Shown here one piece after another: positions 1-9,270 of a stretch of 64,000 bases of DNA. Source of the stretch: an uncultured Bacilli bacterium (GTDB lineage: Bacteria; Bacillota_I; Bacilli_A; RF39; UBA660); assembly GCA_934149105.1 (NCBI GenBank), contig CAKPDP010000007.1, positions 27,561 through 91,560 on the forward strand. The letters are read 5' to 3'. Below the pieces are notes generated by a model, which was not told where the DNA came from, made no database searches, and was given only the letters and a program-made list of their open reading frames with translations. The position numbers were made by a program, and so were the translations under genes. Every line of letters starts with the position of its first letter. Within the stretch, counting starts at the first letter, position 1.

Positions 1-1298
1 ACTTTAATTATATCTATACTAACAGGTTCTCTAATAGATACAACCTCATTATCAAGAACTTTTTCCTCATCATTTTCTTCTTCTGCCTCTATAGAATTGT
101 CTAAAACTTCCTCTTTATCATTCTTAATTATATCATCTATATTATAAGTATCTTCTGGTTCCAACTCTAAAGAAGAAACATCACTATAATTATTAGAATA
201 ATCTTCCTCATCTTCATCTTTATCTATTAAACAAAATTCCTTAAGTAAAGTCAAAATCTCTGGTCTATTATTATCTTCCTTATAATTATCTAATTCTTCT
301 TCACAAGCTTTTATTTTTTCTTTTAAAGACTCAATATTATCAATATTATCTTTTTCTTTAACTATTTCATCATACTGTTGATCCAATAAATTATATAATT
401 TAGAAAATCTATCATCCTCTACTATCTCCAAATTAGCTCTCAAACTTGTCCTATCACTAAGTATTTCTTTGATTTTACTACGTTTCTTAAAAATACTCTC
501 AAAATCACTATTAATAACAAAAATAAATCTATATAAAGTCAAGAAATAATATTTCTCCATCTTTGAATAATAATCTAACCTAGCATTAGTAACATATGAA
601 TAATACTCTTTCTCTTCCTTACCTGCTATTCCAGCCTTCTTAAGAGATCTAAATGACTTATCAAAAATATTTAAAGTCTTCTTACTTTCTACGATTGAAG
701 GATTAATACTCTCTAATTCTGCATCTATTTCTTGAATGTTTCTAAGTAATACACTCTTATCATTAACAAGTTTCTTAAATAAATCTGCCAAATCTTTTTC
801 TAACTTAATATTATTTTCTTCACTATTATCTTTATCTTTATAAGCCTGTTCTAAATCACTTTCATATTTTTCTTTACTCTGAGTAGTATTTTCAATTACC
901 TTCATATTATCTAAATATCTATTAATATATTGTAATCTATTTTTATACTCTATCACTCTATCTCCATCTTTAATCGGATCTAAATTAGCAAGAGAATGTC
1001 CTGTAACATTATAAAAATCTTCTTTTAAAGCATCACGTTGAGCAATTCTTCCTTCTATAAAAGCAATTAAATCTTCTAATCTAGCCTTTTCTTCTTCTAA
1101 AGACAAAGTATCATAATATTTACTATCTAATTCTTCTAAATAAGCATCTTGATTCATTGTATCGATCTCTCTAGCTGAAGTTTCAAAATCAGAAACAGCC
1201 TCTGTATCTCCATCAGAGTTACCTAAGATCAAACTCATTCTCAATATTTTATACTTATCTTCTTTTATTTTTTTACTAGTATCAATAGAAGTATCCAT
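1..1298 (-). CDS. Coiled-coil protein, 3' end beyond window (paralogue of next gene)
   Basis: The reading frame is open from an ATG at 1298 to the window edge, at least 432 codons with no stop, so the C-terminus is missing. A strong GGGAGGTGA ribosome binding site lies just upstream of the ATG. The protein is highly charged and rich in Glu, Lys, Asp and Leu, with long predicted coiled coils, no signal peptide and no membrane segment. The visible C-terminal part is very acidic. A block around residues 85-125 (TGHSLANLDPIKDGDR and following) matches a block of the upstream gene, so the two are paralogues. It sits 20 bases downstream of that gene and is probably co-transcribed with it. Function unknown; a structural or scaffold role is only a guess. 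Confidence 0.8.
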   Translation of the reverse strand, partial: MDTSIDTSKKIKEDKYKILRMSLILGNSDGDTEAVSDFETSAREIDTMNQDAYLEELDSKYYDTLSLEEEKARLEDLIAFIEGRIAQRDALKEDFYNVTGHSLANLDPIKDGDRVIEYKNRLQYINRYLDNMKVIENTTQSKEKYESDLEQAYKDKDNSEENNIKLEKDLADLFKKLVNDKSVLLRNIQEIDAELESINPSIVESKKTLNIFDKSFRSLKKAGIAGKEEKEYYSYVTNARLDYYSKMEKYYFLTLYRFIFVINSDFESIFKKRSKIKEILSDRTSLRANLEIVEDDRFSKLYNLLDQQYDEIVKEKDNIDNIESLKEKIKACEEELDNYKEDNNRPEILTLLKEFCLIDKDEDEEDYSNNYSDVSSLELEPEDTYNIDDIIKNDKEEVLDNSIEAEEENDEEKVLDNEVVSIREPVSIDIIK

Positions 1299-1318
1299 AA
1301 TATCACCTCCCTTTACCA

Positions 1319-2845
1319 TTAAAACCAACTCTTTTCTTTATCATTATTAATAGACGATGTAAGCTCTTGTCTTTCTTTACTACTAAAGAAAGTATCATCA
1401 TTCATAACATCTGGTTTAGAAACTAAATTATCATTCTTAATCTTTGGAATACCACCAGTTGTAACTGACACCTTAGGAACTTCTGGCATTTTATCCATTT
1501 TTTCAGGTTGTTTAGTTGGTACACTATTAATAGGCTTAGCTTCATTATCCCACTTAATATTAGAATTCTTTTGAACTCTACTAACTGGAACTTCTCTTTG
1601 TTTCATAGTATTCTCTAAAACATCACTCTTTTGTTTAGCCTTTAACAATTCCCTAGTTCTCTTCTCTATATCTTTATTTCTTTCTTCTTCAATCATCTTT
1701 TGTCTTCTATTACGTTCTTCTTGAATTTCCTTATCTCTAAGTAATTTCTTTTGACGCTCTGCATATTCTTTCTTCTGTTGCTCTAAATATAAAGCTTCTC
1801 TATATTTTTTCTCTTTCTCTAAGAATTCACCCAATACATTCTTAAATTCATCACTAGTATTTTCTTTCTCTATAGTTTCAATAATATCTACTTTTCTATC
1901 CTTCTCTTCACATAAAGCATTATAAGTATCTATATCTTGTTGTTCTAATCTTATTGTGTTGTATTGTTTTTTTAATTCACTTTCAATATCTTTATAAATA
2001 TCACTACTAGAAATATTCTTTAAAATATCATTCATCTTTTCTCTTTTCTCTAAAAGAGCATTATAATCTGCAACTTCTAAATCATAAAGATCAACAAGCT
2101 CTAATATATACTTCTTTTCCTTATACTTTTCATATTCCAAAGTAATAGAAGATAACATATTATCGCATTCTTTTATAATATCCGTAGAATTACTAAGTTT
2201 AGCTGTTTTAGCATTCTCACGAGCTTTATTTAAACTATAACCCAACTCTTCATAAGCAAGATTAATTTCTTTTCTTCTTTCTAATAATTCTTTACAATTA
2301 TAATCTGCAAAAACTCTGCTTAAAAAAGATATCATTTTCTTTTCTAATTGTAAATTAGCTTTTTTATTGCTTTCCATTCTATCCATAGCGGAACTAATCT
2401 TAATTTCTAAATCTTTAACATCCGCAATCAAGTCAGATCTATTTTTTAGATTTTCCCTATATTTATCAATAATCCTAATATTATTTTTATACTCCGCTAA
2501 TCTATCTTCATCTTTTACTTTACAAGCAGTCAACGCATTTCCAGTTGATAATTTATGTCTTTTCAAAGATAAATTAATATAATCAATTCTAGAACTTATA
2601 ATATCTACTAATCTTTGTAATTTTAATCTTTCATCTTTCAAAAAAGATGCCTTCTCACTAGATATTTTTTCAAGTTCTTTTTCATAAGATATATTAGTCA
2701 AATATAATATTTTATTTTCTAGTTTATCCATTTCTGAACAAACATCCATCTTATCATTATGATCATCTATAAAATTTAAAGCCTTTGAAAACATCTTATA
2801 TTGTTTCAAAAGAGCTTGTGCTTCTTCTAAATTGCTTTCCATCAT
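1319..2845 (-). CDS. Coiled-coil protein of unknown function
   Basis: About 508 residues, almost entirely charged coiled coil, without signal peptide or membrane segment. A strongly Glu/Arg/Lys-rich helix lies near residues 345-410 and a Pro/Lys-rich low-complexity tail follows. I place the start at the ATG at 2845 and not at the longer ATG at 2860, because that upstream ATG is part of the GAGGTGG ribosome binding site. A consensus promoter lies directly upstream. The region around residues 85-120 (TGNALTACKVKDEDR and following) is clearly homologous to the downstream gene, so this is a tandem duplication. I do not recognise a named family. A cytoskeletal or filament-like role would fit the composition but is not shown. 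Confidence 0.85.
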   Translation of the reverse strand: MMESNLEEAQALLKQYKMFSKALNFIDDHNDKMDVCSEMDKLENKILYLTNISYEKELEKISSEKASFLKDERLKLQRLVDIISSRIDYINLSLKRHKLSTGNALTACKVKDEDRLAEYKNNIRIIDKYRENLKNRSDLIADVKDLEIKISSAMDRMESNKKANLQLEKKMISFLSRVFADYNCKELLERRKEINLAYEELGYSLNKARENAKTAKLSNSTDIIKECDNMLSSITLEYEKYKEKKYILELVDLYDLEVADYNALLEKREKMNDILKNISSSDIYKDIESELKKQYNTIRLEQQDIDTYNALCEEKDRKVDIIETIEKENTSDEFKNVLGEFLEKEKKYREALYLEQQKKEYAERQKKLLRDKEIQEERNRRQKMIEEERNKDIEKRTRELLKAKQKSDVLENTMKQREVPVSRVQKNSNIKWDNEAKPINSVPTKQPEKMDKMPEVPKVSVTTGGIPKIKNDNLVSKPDVMNDDTFFSSKERQELTSSINNDKEKSWF

Positions 2846-2866
2846 CGTCAACCACCTCATAGTTTA

Positions 2867-2895
2867 ATTATATTAATATTTAAGTTGTTTGTCAA
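2867..2895 (-). promoter_or_regulatory. Consensus sigma-70-type promoter for coiled-coil operon
   Basis: On the minus strand, TTGACA (2895-2890) and TATAAT (2872-2867) are separated by exactly 17 bases. Both hexamers are perfect consensus. It lies 22 bases before the chosen start at 2845 and diverges from the tRNA promoter near 3010. Confidence 0.8.
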
Positions 2896-3009
2896 TTCTT
2901 AAGTCTAAATCGCCCTAAACTTTTACAATATGCTCCCAAAAAAATAACCACCTAATTCCTTACAAATTACCTAAATTAATATTTTTTTTGATTTTTTAAC
3001 GAAAAAGTG

Positions 3010-3038
3010 TTGTCAAGCCTTAAAAAATGTTATATAAT
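3010..3038 (+). promoter_or_regulatory. Promoter of first tRNA cluster
   Basis: TTGTCA (3010-3015) and TATAAT (3033-3038) with a 17-base spacer, about 40 bases before the first tRNA. Near-consensus, as expected for a stable-RNA promoter. Confidence 0.8.
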
Positions 3039-3078
3039 GAAAAAGCAACAGGGAAATACAACATTTATTAATTTAGAT

Positions 3079-3167
3079 GCCTGAGTGGCGGAATAGGTAG
3101 ACGCACAGGACTTAAAATCCTGCGAGATTTAACCCTCGTGTCGGTTCAAGTCCGACCTTAGGCACCA
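3079..3167 (+). tRNA. tRNA-Leu (anticodon UAA)
   Basis: Acceptor GCCTGAG pairs with CTTAGGC, a long variable arm is present as expected for Leu, the anticodon loop is CTTAAAA (anticodon TAA), and the CCA end is encoded. First gene of a five-tRNA cluster. Confidence 0.96.
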
Positions 3168-3172
3168 TCTAT

Positions 3173-3265
3173 GGAGGAATACCCAAGTCTGGTTGAAGGG
3201 ACCGGTCTTGAAAACCGGAAGGTCGGGAAACTGGCGCAGGGGTTCGAATCCCTTTTCCTCCGCCA
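3173..3265 (+). tRNA. tRNA-Ser (anticodon UGA)
   Basis: Acceptor GGAGGAA pairs with TTCCTCC. The anticodon stem CCGGT/ACCGG encloses CTTGAAA (anticodon TGA). A long variable arm of the serine type and an encoded CCA are present. It follows tRNA-Leu by 5 bases. Confidence 0.96.
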
Positions 3266-3273
3266 CTATTTAT

Positions 3274-3350
<77 letters not shown>

Positions 3351-3352
3351 AT

Positions 3353-3429
3353 GGTTCGTTAGTCTAGAGGCCTATGACGACTGCCTGTCACGCAGTAGAC
3401 CACGGGTTCGAATCCCGTACGAACCGCCA
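3353..3429 (+). tRNA. tRNA-Asp (anticodon GUC)
   Basis: Acceptor GGTTCGT pairs with ACGAACC. The anticodon loop CTGTCAC gives GTC, and CCA is encoded. Only two bases separate it from tRNA-fMet. Confidence 0.96.
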
Positions 3430-3436
3430 TTTTTTT

Positions 3437-3512
<76 letters not shown>

Positions 3513-3525
3513 TGTATAACCAATC

Positions 3526-3553
3526 AAAAGCTAGTCAATTGACTAGCTTTTTA
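3526..3553 (+). terminator. Rho-independent terminator of first tRNA cluster
   Basis: A perfect inverted repeat (AAAGCTAGTCAA mirrored by TTGACTAGCTTT) is followed by a T run, 15 bases after tRNA-Phe. The 250 bases downstream to the next gene contain nothing I can identify. Confidence 0.85.
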
Positions 3554-3800
3554 CTTTATATAAATCTTTATCCTAAATAAACCAATAACTATCAAATAAA
3601 CTGCCAAGATAAATCTAACACTTAAAGATTCATTCTATATAGTAACAAAATCTAAAATACATCACTAACAAAAAAACTCTATCAATTAAGATAAAGTTCT
3701 CAAACATTTTCGACCGAGATCACTTATAACTCGCACCATCCATAAGCGTATATTCAATTATATTTTAATTATTTACCTAATTCATTCATTGTTTTAACAA

Positions 3801-4101
3801 TTAATCACTTATTCTTACATTGACTCCATCTATATTTTTATATACTCGTTTTTCATTTTTAGAAACTTTCTTCTCTATTTCATCCGCCAGATCAAATCCC
3901 AACATTTCAGATAATCCCAATAAATAAATAGCAACATCAGCCAGTTCTTCATTTAAAATCATCTTTTTTCTTGTTCCAAGCATCATACGCTTCAGAAACC
4001 TCACCATATAGTAAACAAAATTCTTTATTTACATCCGTTGTATTAAATCCTTTGTTTAATTTATTTCGCCAAATATCTTTTTGAATCTTTTTTAATTCCA
4101 T
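3801..4101 (-). pseudogene. MazG-like nucleotide pyrophosphohydrolase, frameshifted
   Basis: An ATG at 4101 with an AAGGAG site starts a frame of 50 codons (MELKKIQKDIWRNKLNKG at the N-terminus) that ends at a TGA near 3950. The rest of the domain, including NEELADVAIYLLGLSEMLG, continues in the +1 frame to 3801. Total length 301 bases is 100 codons plus one base. The EEXXD-type metal-binding signature of MazG-like all-alpha NTP pyrophosphatases (EELAD, with EVSEAYDAW upstream) is split across the frames. One extra base in the run AAAAAAGATGATTTTAAA would explain it. It is either a true decayed gene or a sequencing or assembly error in an A/T run; no standard slippery site is in the right phase for programmed shifting. 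Confidence 0.75.
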
Positions 4102-4163
4102 CTTTTTTCTCCTTAAAATCATTAATATTCTAATAAGTCATATAGTTTTATCTACAATTCACT

Positions 4164-4610
4164 TTAAAACAAATCCCAATCATCTGTTATTTCATTATAA
4201 ATCATTTCTGAACAATCATCATTTTGAAATGCTTTTAATACAATATTAAAATTATTTGCCAATTCCATTTTAGGTAATTCCTCTTCAGATACCCAACAAT
4301 TTTTACCTTCATCTGTTTCTGATATTAAATTTCCAGTAAAAGTTGTTGTTTTATAGAAAAAGACTATTGAACGTTCATTTTTTTCTTTATTATACCAATT
4401 TTTTATTCCACATAATTTTAAATTAGTTATATCTAGCCCTGTTTCCTCTTTTACCTCTCTAATAGTAGATTTTGTTATACTTTCACCATTATTAATTTTA
4501 CCACCAGGAAATGCTATACCTTTCCAACTTTTTACCCTATCTTGTACCAAAACTTTATTTGTATTTGTATCAATAATTTTGCACATATTCATTAATTTAA
4601 CATTCTCCAT
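4164..4610 (-). CDS. NUDIX hydrolase (MutT/8-oxo-dGTPase-like)
   Basis: 148 residues with a perfect Nudix box at residues 37-59: G37, E43, R51, E52, E55, E56 and G58 all match GX5EX7REUXEEXGU. Such proteins hydrolyse nucleoside diphosphates linked to another moiety; those of this length and N-terminus are usually annotated as 8-oxo-dGTP diphosphatases (nucleotide-pool cleaning), but the substrate cannot be read from sequence. An AAGGAG site precedes the ATG and a TATAAT-like -10 lies about 25 bases upstream, so it is probably transcribed alone. The adjacent broken MazG-like gene is also of the house-cleaning NTPase type. Confidence 0.88.
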   Translation of the reverse strand: MENVKLMNMCKIIDTNTNKVLVQDRVKSWKGIAFPGGKINNGESITKSTIREVKEETGLDITNLKLCGIKNWYNKEKNERSIVFFYKTTTFTGNLISETDEGKNCWVSEEELPKMELANNFNIVLKAFQNDDCSEMIYNEITDDWDLF

Positions 4611-4688
4611 ATTAATCTTTTCTCCTTACATACATTATATCATGCCACATTTATAAATCTAATATCCTCATATTTTTTATTATTTTTC

Positions 4689-4733
4689 AAAAAAAAGACT
4701 GAATCTCCGATATAAAAGTCATCTCAGTCTTTA
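4689..4733 (-). terminator. Terminator downstream of ppdK
   Basis: On the minus strand the stem AAAGACTGAGAT pairs with ATTCAGTCTTT and is followed by eight T. It lies about 40 bases after the ppdK stop codon. Confidence 0.85.
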
Positions 4734-4773
4734 AAATTATCCCCTAACATCAAGAATAAATAATTTTTTATAT

Positions 4774-7398
4774 CTATTTCTGCATTCCATTTTTGATTGC
4801 GGCTTGAGCTGCAGCCAACCTTGCTATTGGAACTCTATAAGGCGAACAAGATACATAAGTAAGTCCTACTTTTTCACAGAATTCAATAGAACTAGGATCT
4901 CCTCCATGTTCACCACAAATTCCTAAGATTATATCTTTATTAACTTTCTTAGCGTCTGTAACTGAAATCTCAACTAATTTTCCAACTCCCTTTTGATCTA
5001 TATGTGCAAAAGGATCAGCTTCTAATATCTTTTTATCATAATAATCTTTTAAGAACTTTCCTGCATCATCTCTGGAATAGCCAAAAGTTAACTGAGTTAA
5101 ATCATTAGTACCATAACTAAAGAAATCTGCCTTCGTAGCAATCTCTCCTGATAAAACAGCTGCTCTAGGAACCTCTATCATTGTTCCTACCTTATAATTA
5201 ATCTTCATATTATTTTCATTCATAACTTGTATAGCAGTCTTATCAACTATTTCTTTTACATATTCTAACTCTTTAATATCTCCAACAAGTGGAATCATAA
5301 TCTCTGGATTAACCTTTATTCCCCTATTTTTTACATTAACACAAGCCTCCATAACAGCTCTTGTCTGCATCTCTGCTATTTCTGGATAAGTAATCGCTAA
5401 TCTACAACCTCTATGTCCCATCATAGGATTAAATTCTTTTAATTCCTTAATTCTTTCTACCAAACTAGCATAACTAATTCCTAACACTTTAGACAAAGAC
5501 TTAATATCCTTATCTTCCTTAGGCAAAAATTCATGTAATGGTGGATCCAAATATCTAACCGTAAATGGCTTACCATTCAAAACCTCTAACATTTCTTCAA
5601 AGTCTTTTCTCTGCATAGGTAATATTTTAGCTAAAGCTTTTCTTCTTTGATCTTCATTTGTTGCTACAATCATCTGTCTTACTGCTAAAATTCTACTACT
5701 TTCAAAAAACATATGTTCAGTTCTACACAAACCTATACCACTAGCTCCAAACTTTATAGCCTGTAAAGTATCTCTTGGTGTATCAGCATTAGCCATAACA
5801 CCTAATCTTTTTACTTTATCAGCCCAATTCATAAATTTCGAAAAATCTCCACTTATTTCTGGTTCTACCATTCCTATCTGGCCTTCATATATTAGTCCTG
5901 TCGAACCATCTAAAGAAATATAATCTCCTTCAGAATAAACTGTACCATCTTCAACCGTCATAGTTTTATTTACTTCATCTATAATAACTTCTTCACAGCC
6001 AGATACACAACACTTCCCCATTCCTCTAGCTACAACCGCTGCATGCGAAGTCATGCCTCCTCTAACCGTAAGTATTCCATTAGCGTCATTCATTCCCTGA
6101 ATATCCTCAGGAGATGTCTCTAATCTTACCAATATAGCTTCCTCGCCACTCTTTACTGCCTTAGCAACATCTATAGCATTAAAATATATTCTACCACTAC
6201 TAGCTCCTGGACTAGCCGCAAGGCCATGACCTATAACTTTAGCTTTAGCTAATTCTTTCTTATCAAAAGTTCTATGTAACAATTGATCTATTGATTTAGC
6301 ATCAACTCTCATAAGAGCTTCCTCTATAGTTAATAATCCTTCTTCTACCATATCAACCGCTACTTTAATATAAGCCGTACCTGTTCTCTTAGCATTTCTA
6401 GTCTGTAACATATAAAGTTTTCCATTTTCAATCGTAAATTCCATATCTTGCATATCTTTATAGTGAGCTTCTAGCTTTTTACAAATCCCTAAAAACTCTT
6501 TATATATCTCTGGCATTGCTTCTTTTAATTTATTAATATTCTCCGGAGTTCTAACACCCGCTACAACATCTTCACCTTGAGCATTCATCAAATACTCTCC
6601 ATAAAGTTTATTTTCCCCCGTTGCAGGATTTCTCGTAAATGCTACTCCTGTTCCACAGTTCTCTCCTCTATTTCCATATACCATTTCTTGAACATTAACA
6701 GCAGTACCTAATTTATCATCTATTTCATTCATTCTTCTATATATGATTGCCCGTTCATTATTCCAAGATCTAAATACTGCTGTTACAGCTTCAATCAATT
6801 GAACTTTAGGATCCTGAGGAAACTCTTCTCCCGATATATGCTTATATATCTTCTTAAAATTCTCCGCAACACTCTCCATATCGTCTGCATCTAATTCAAT
6901 ATCAAATTTATATCCTTTTCTCTTTTTATAAGCATCTAATTCCCTTTCAAAAGATGATTTAGAATAACCCTTTACTACATCTGCAAACATCATTATAAGT
7001 CTTCTATAAGAATCATAAGCAAATCTCTTATTATCCTTAGCCATATTAAGAACAATTTCATCATTAAGTCCTAAATTAAGTACCGTATCCATCATTCCTG
7101 GCATACTAATAGGTGATCCACTCCTAACTGATACCAATAAAGGATTACTACTATCTCCTAAAACTTTTCCCGTATCTTTTTCTAATTTATCTAAATGTTC
7201 AAAAATTTCCGAAACAACTTCTTCTGATACTACTTCCTTATCTACATAATACTTATTACAAGCTTCAGTTGTTATAATAAAACCATCAGGAACTGGAAGC
7301 CCAATCAACTTCATTTCTGCTAGATTAGCTCCCTTACCACCTAATAAATTTCTCATATCTTTATTACCTTCACTAAAAGCATACACATATTTAGCCAT
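4774..7398 (-). CDS. ppdK: Pyruvate, phosphate dikinase
   Basis: 874 residues, the usual length. The enzyme interconverts pyruvate + ATP + Pi with phosphoenolpyruvate + AMP + PPi in the cytoplasm, serving glycolysis or gluconeogenesis in anaerobes. The N-terminal ATP-grasp domain begins with the typical GGKGANLAEM and contains SVRSGSPISMPGMMDTVLNLG. The swivelling domain carries the catalytic histidine, His452, in GGMTSHAAVVARGMG. The C-terminal TIM barrel carries the catalytic cysteine, Cys828, in CGEHGGDP. All three domains are intact. A GGGAGG site precedes the ATG. It is separated by 91 bases from the xerD operon upstream and ends in its own terminator. The presence of PPDK suggests PPi-linked glycolysis. 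Very secure. Confidence 0.98.
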   Translation of the reverse strand: MAKYVYAFSEGNKDMRNLLGGKGANLAEMKLIGLPVPDGFIITTEACNKYYVDKEVVSEEVVSEIFEHLDKLEKDTGKVLGDSSNPLLVSVRSGSPISMPGMMDTVLNLGLNDEIVLNMAKDNKRFAYDSYRRLIMMFADVVKGYSKSSFERELDAYKKRKGYKFDIELDADDMESVAENFKKIYKHISGEEFPQDPKVQLIEAVTAVFRSWNNERAIIYRRMNEIDDKLGTAVNVQEMVYGNRGENCGTGVAFTRNPATGENKLYGEYLMNAQGEDVVAGVRTPENINKLKEAMPEIYKEFLGICKKLEAHYKDMQDMEFTIENGKLYMLQTRNAKRTGTAYIKVAVDMVEEGLLTIEEALMRVDAKSIDQLLHRTFDKKELAKAKVIGHGLAASPGASSGRIYFNAIDVAKAVKSGEEAILVRLETSPEDIQGMNDANGILTVRGGMTSHAAVVARGMGKCCVSGCEEVIIDEVNKTMTVEDGTVYSEGDYISLDGSTGLIYEGQIGMVEPEISGDFSKFMNWADKVKRLGVMANADTPRDTLQAIKFGASGIGLCRTEHMFFESSRILAVRQMIVATNEDQRRKALAKILPMQRKDFEEMLEVLNGKPFTVRYLDPPLHEFLPKEDKDIKSLSKVLGISYASLVERIKELKEFNPMMGHRGCRLAITYPEIAEMQTRAVMEACVNVKNRGIKVNPEIMIPLVGDIKELEYVKEIVDKTAIQVMNENNMKINYKVGTMIEVPRAAVLSGEIATKADFFSYGTNDLTQLTFGYSRDDAGKFLKDYYDKKILEADPFAHIDQKGVGKLVEISVTDAKKVNKDIILGICGEHGGDPSSIEFCEKVGLTYVSCSPYRVPIARLAAAQAAIKNGMQK

Positions 7399-7489
7399 CT
7401 TTTATTCCTCCCTTATTTTAAATAAGTATATCATAAATAAAAAGAAAATGAAACTCTTTCCATCTTCTAAAATCAGCTATATTTTCCAA

Positions 7490-8371
7490 TTACTCCTTAG
7501 CACGTGGATGTGCCATTTCATATACTTTTTTTATTTGTTCTTGCGAAACATGAGTATAAATACTAGTAGTATTTAAAGATTCATGCCCCAAAAGTTCCTT
7601 AACACTAATTAAATCAGCTCCACTATTAAGCATATCTGTAGCAAAAGTATGCCTCAACATATGTGGAGAAACATGAATATCCAAAGCCGCCTTCGTAATA
7701 ATATTATCTAATATTTTTCTAATTGAACGCTCTGTTATTTTATTTCCATCTTTATTTAGAAATAAATATCCATTATCTTCCTTATTATTAAGTAATTTTA
7801 TTCTTCCATCTTCTAAATATCTTTCTAATGCTTCTTCACAAAAACTTCCGTAAATAACTACTCTTTCTTTACTACCCTTACCCAATATCTTAATCGTTTT
7901 TTCTGAGTAATCAATATCCTTTAATTTTATATTAACAAGTTCACTAACTCTAACTCCTGTTGCATATAACATTTCTAAAATCAAAGAATTCCTCTGTTCT
8001 AATTTATTAGTTAAATCAAATACCCGAAACATTTTTTCTAAATCATTATCCTTAATATATTTAGGTAAACTATATGCTTTCTTAGGATTACTAATTTCTT
8101 TAAAACAATTAACTTTTATTATATCTTCATGAACTAAATAATTGTAAAAACTTCTAATACTACTAAGATGCCTAGAAATACTATTTCTATTTAACTTACA
8201 ATCATATAAATAAGATAAATAATCACTAACATTAAAATGATCTATATCTAATATTTTCCCATCAACAAAATAATAAAAATCTTCAATATCTTTTCGATAA
8301 TTACTAATAGTATATTCTGAATATTTCTTTATAACTCTTAAGTATTCCTCAAAATCATTTATATACTTCAT
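7490..8371 (-). CDS. xerD: Tyrosine recombinase, XerC/XerD type
   Basis: 293 residues, the length of XerC/XerD. It has an N-terminal SAM-like DNA-binding domain (about 1-95) and a C-terminal catalytic domain. The catalytic set is complete: R141 (ATGVRVSEL), K165 or K168 (GKGSKER), H237 and R240 (HMLRH), H263 (LGHES) and Y272 (IYTHV). Xer recombinases resolve chromosome dimers at dif. The gene is the last of a five-gene overlapping operon and starts 17 bases inside the preceding gene, with an AAGGAT site. Assignment to XerD over XerC or to a lone Xer is not certain from sequence. No attachment site or integrated element is visible nearby, so a housekeeping role is favoured over a mobile-element integrase. 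Confidence 0.88.
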   Translation of the reverse strand: MKYINDFEEYLRVIKKYSEYTISNYRKDIEDFYYFVDGKILDIDHFNVSDYLSYLYDCKLNRNSISRHLSSIRSFYNYLVHEDIIKVNCFKEISNPKKAYSLPKYIKDNDLEKMFRVFDLTNKLEQRNSLILEMLYATGVRVSELVNIKLKDIDYSEKTIKILGKGSKERVVIYGSFCEEALERYLEDGRIKLLNNKEDNGYLFLNKDGNKITERSIRKILDNIITKAALDIHVSPHMLRHTFATDMLNSGADLISVKELLGHESLNTTSIYTHVSQEQIKKVYEMAHPRAKE

Positions 8372-8705
8372 CTTTTATCCTTTTTCTATACTTAATCTTA
8401 ACTTCTTTACTAGGTTCATATAAATAATAAGCTCTAACTGTATATTCCTTATCTATCTCTCTTAATACTTGTTCTCTTTTCGTCTCATAAAAATATTCTT
8501 CTAAGTATTTTTTTAACTCTCCTTCTGAAGAAAATGTTCCACAAAATCTTTCCAGATCATCTCTACTTCTAAATCCCAAATACCTAGAATAACTCGCTAT
8601 CTCTCTATTTTCTAATTCTATTGGAGCCATCATCAAATAATAATTTGATTCATAACCTCTCTCATGATCTATATGAATACTTCTTCTCTCACTACTTTTT
8701 TCCAT
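8355..8705 (-). CDS. Unknown protein in xerD operon
   Basis: 116 residues from the ATG at 8705, which follows the stop of the upstream gene by one base; the GAGGTAAT site lies within that gene's last codons. A longer start at 8738 would overlap more and lacks a site. Soluble and highly charged with a basic C-terminus; no signal, no membrane segment, no cysteine pair. The stretch LERFCGTFSSEGEL resembles LERFGNCFSEDSNL in the neighbouring upstream protein, suggesting distant relatedness. I do not recognise the family. Its strict placement between the U32 gene and xerD is the only functional clue. Confidence 0.8.
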   Translation of the reverse strand: MEKSSERRSIHIDHERGYESNYYLMMAPIELENREIASYSRYLGFRSRDDLERFCGTFSSEGELKKYLEEYFYETKREQVLREIDKEYTVRAYYLYEPSKEVKIKYRKRIKDEVYK

Positions 8706-8706
8706 C

Positions 8707-9270
8707 TTAATTACCTCGCCAATTATCTGTCGCAGCATATTTATAATTACTTCTCTTACCAGGCATCATTCTTCCAAATCTATTTCCATTTTTAAAAGAT
8801 TTAACATGTAATGGTTTACCACAAACATTATAAGAAACACCTGCAGAATTTATTAAAACATCAAACATTCTTAACAGTTCATTTCTATATACTCTATCAT
8901 TCTTTTCTTCTAAATCAATTATTTTCCAAGTAAATCCCTTTATAACACCATCTAATACCACTTCTTTTCCTCTACTATCTTGAAATGATTTTTCATTATA
9001 ACTATTAAGAACATAAAGACAACTAAGTCCCAAGCTTTCTATAAGATTACTATCTTCTGAAAAACAATTACCAAACCTTTCTAAAGAATATTCATCTTTA
9101 AAATCTAAATAAATACTATCCTCTGAATTACTAATCCTAATAACATAACTATTTCCAAAATGTTTACCATTTTTTTCAGTGATAGGATAATTTCCTAATA
9201 TAATTTCAAAAGAATTTTCATCAACAACTTTATTATCTCTCTTTCGATCTCTAACATTCTTTACTACCAT
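8707..9270 (-). CDS. Unknown protein in xerD operon
   Basis: 187 residues, soluble, no signal peptide or membrane segment, basic C-terminus (RFGRMMPGKRSNYKY). The ATG lies inside the end of the U32 gene (20-base overlap) and has no convincing ribosome binding site of its own, so translation is probably coupled; the exact start is uncertain. The LERFGNCFSEDSNL segment near residue 64 resembles LERFCGTFSSEGEL of the next gene. No family recognised. Overlaps on both sides suggest the five genes from 11748 to 7490 are one transcript. Confidence 0.78.
   Translation of the reverse strand: MVVKNVRDRKRDNKVVDENSFEIILGNYPITEKNGKHFGNSYVIRISNSEDSIYLDFKDEYSLERFGNCFSEDSNLIESLGLSCLYVLNSYNEKSFQDSRGKEVVLDGVIKGFTWKIIDLEEKNDRVYRNELLRMFDVLINSAGVSYNVCGKPLHVKSFKNGNRFGRMMPGKRSNYKYAATDNWRGN

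Noticed and set aside
3950..3975. Programmed ribosomal frameshift in the MazG-like gene
   Set aside because: A run of six A followed by G is present, but it is not in the phase needed for a standard -1 X_XXY_YYZ slip and the required shift is +1. No downstream stimulatory structure is obvious.
7490..8371. Integrase of a mobile element
   Set aside because: The recombinase has the length and placement of housekeeping XerC/XerD, sits in an operon with chromosomal genes, and there are no att-like repeats, phage or plasmid genes nearby.
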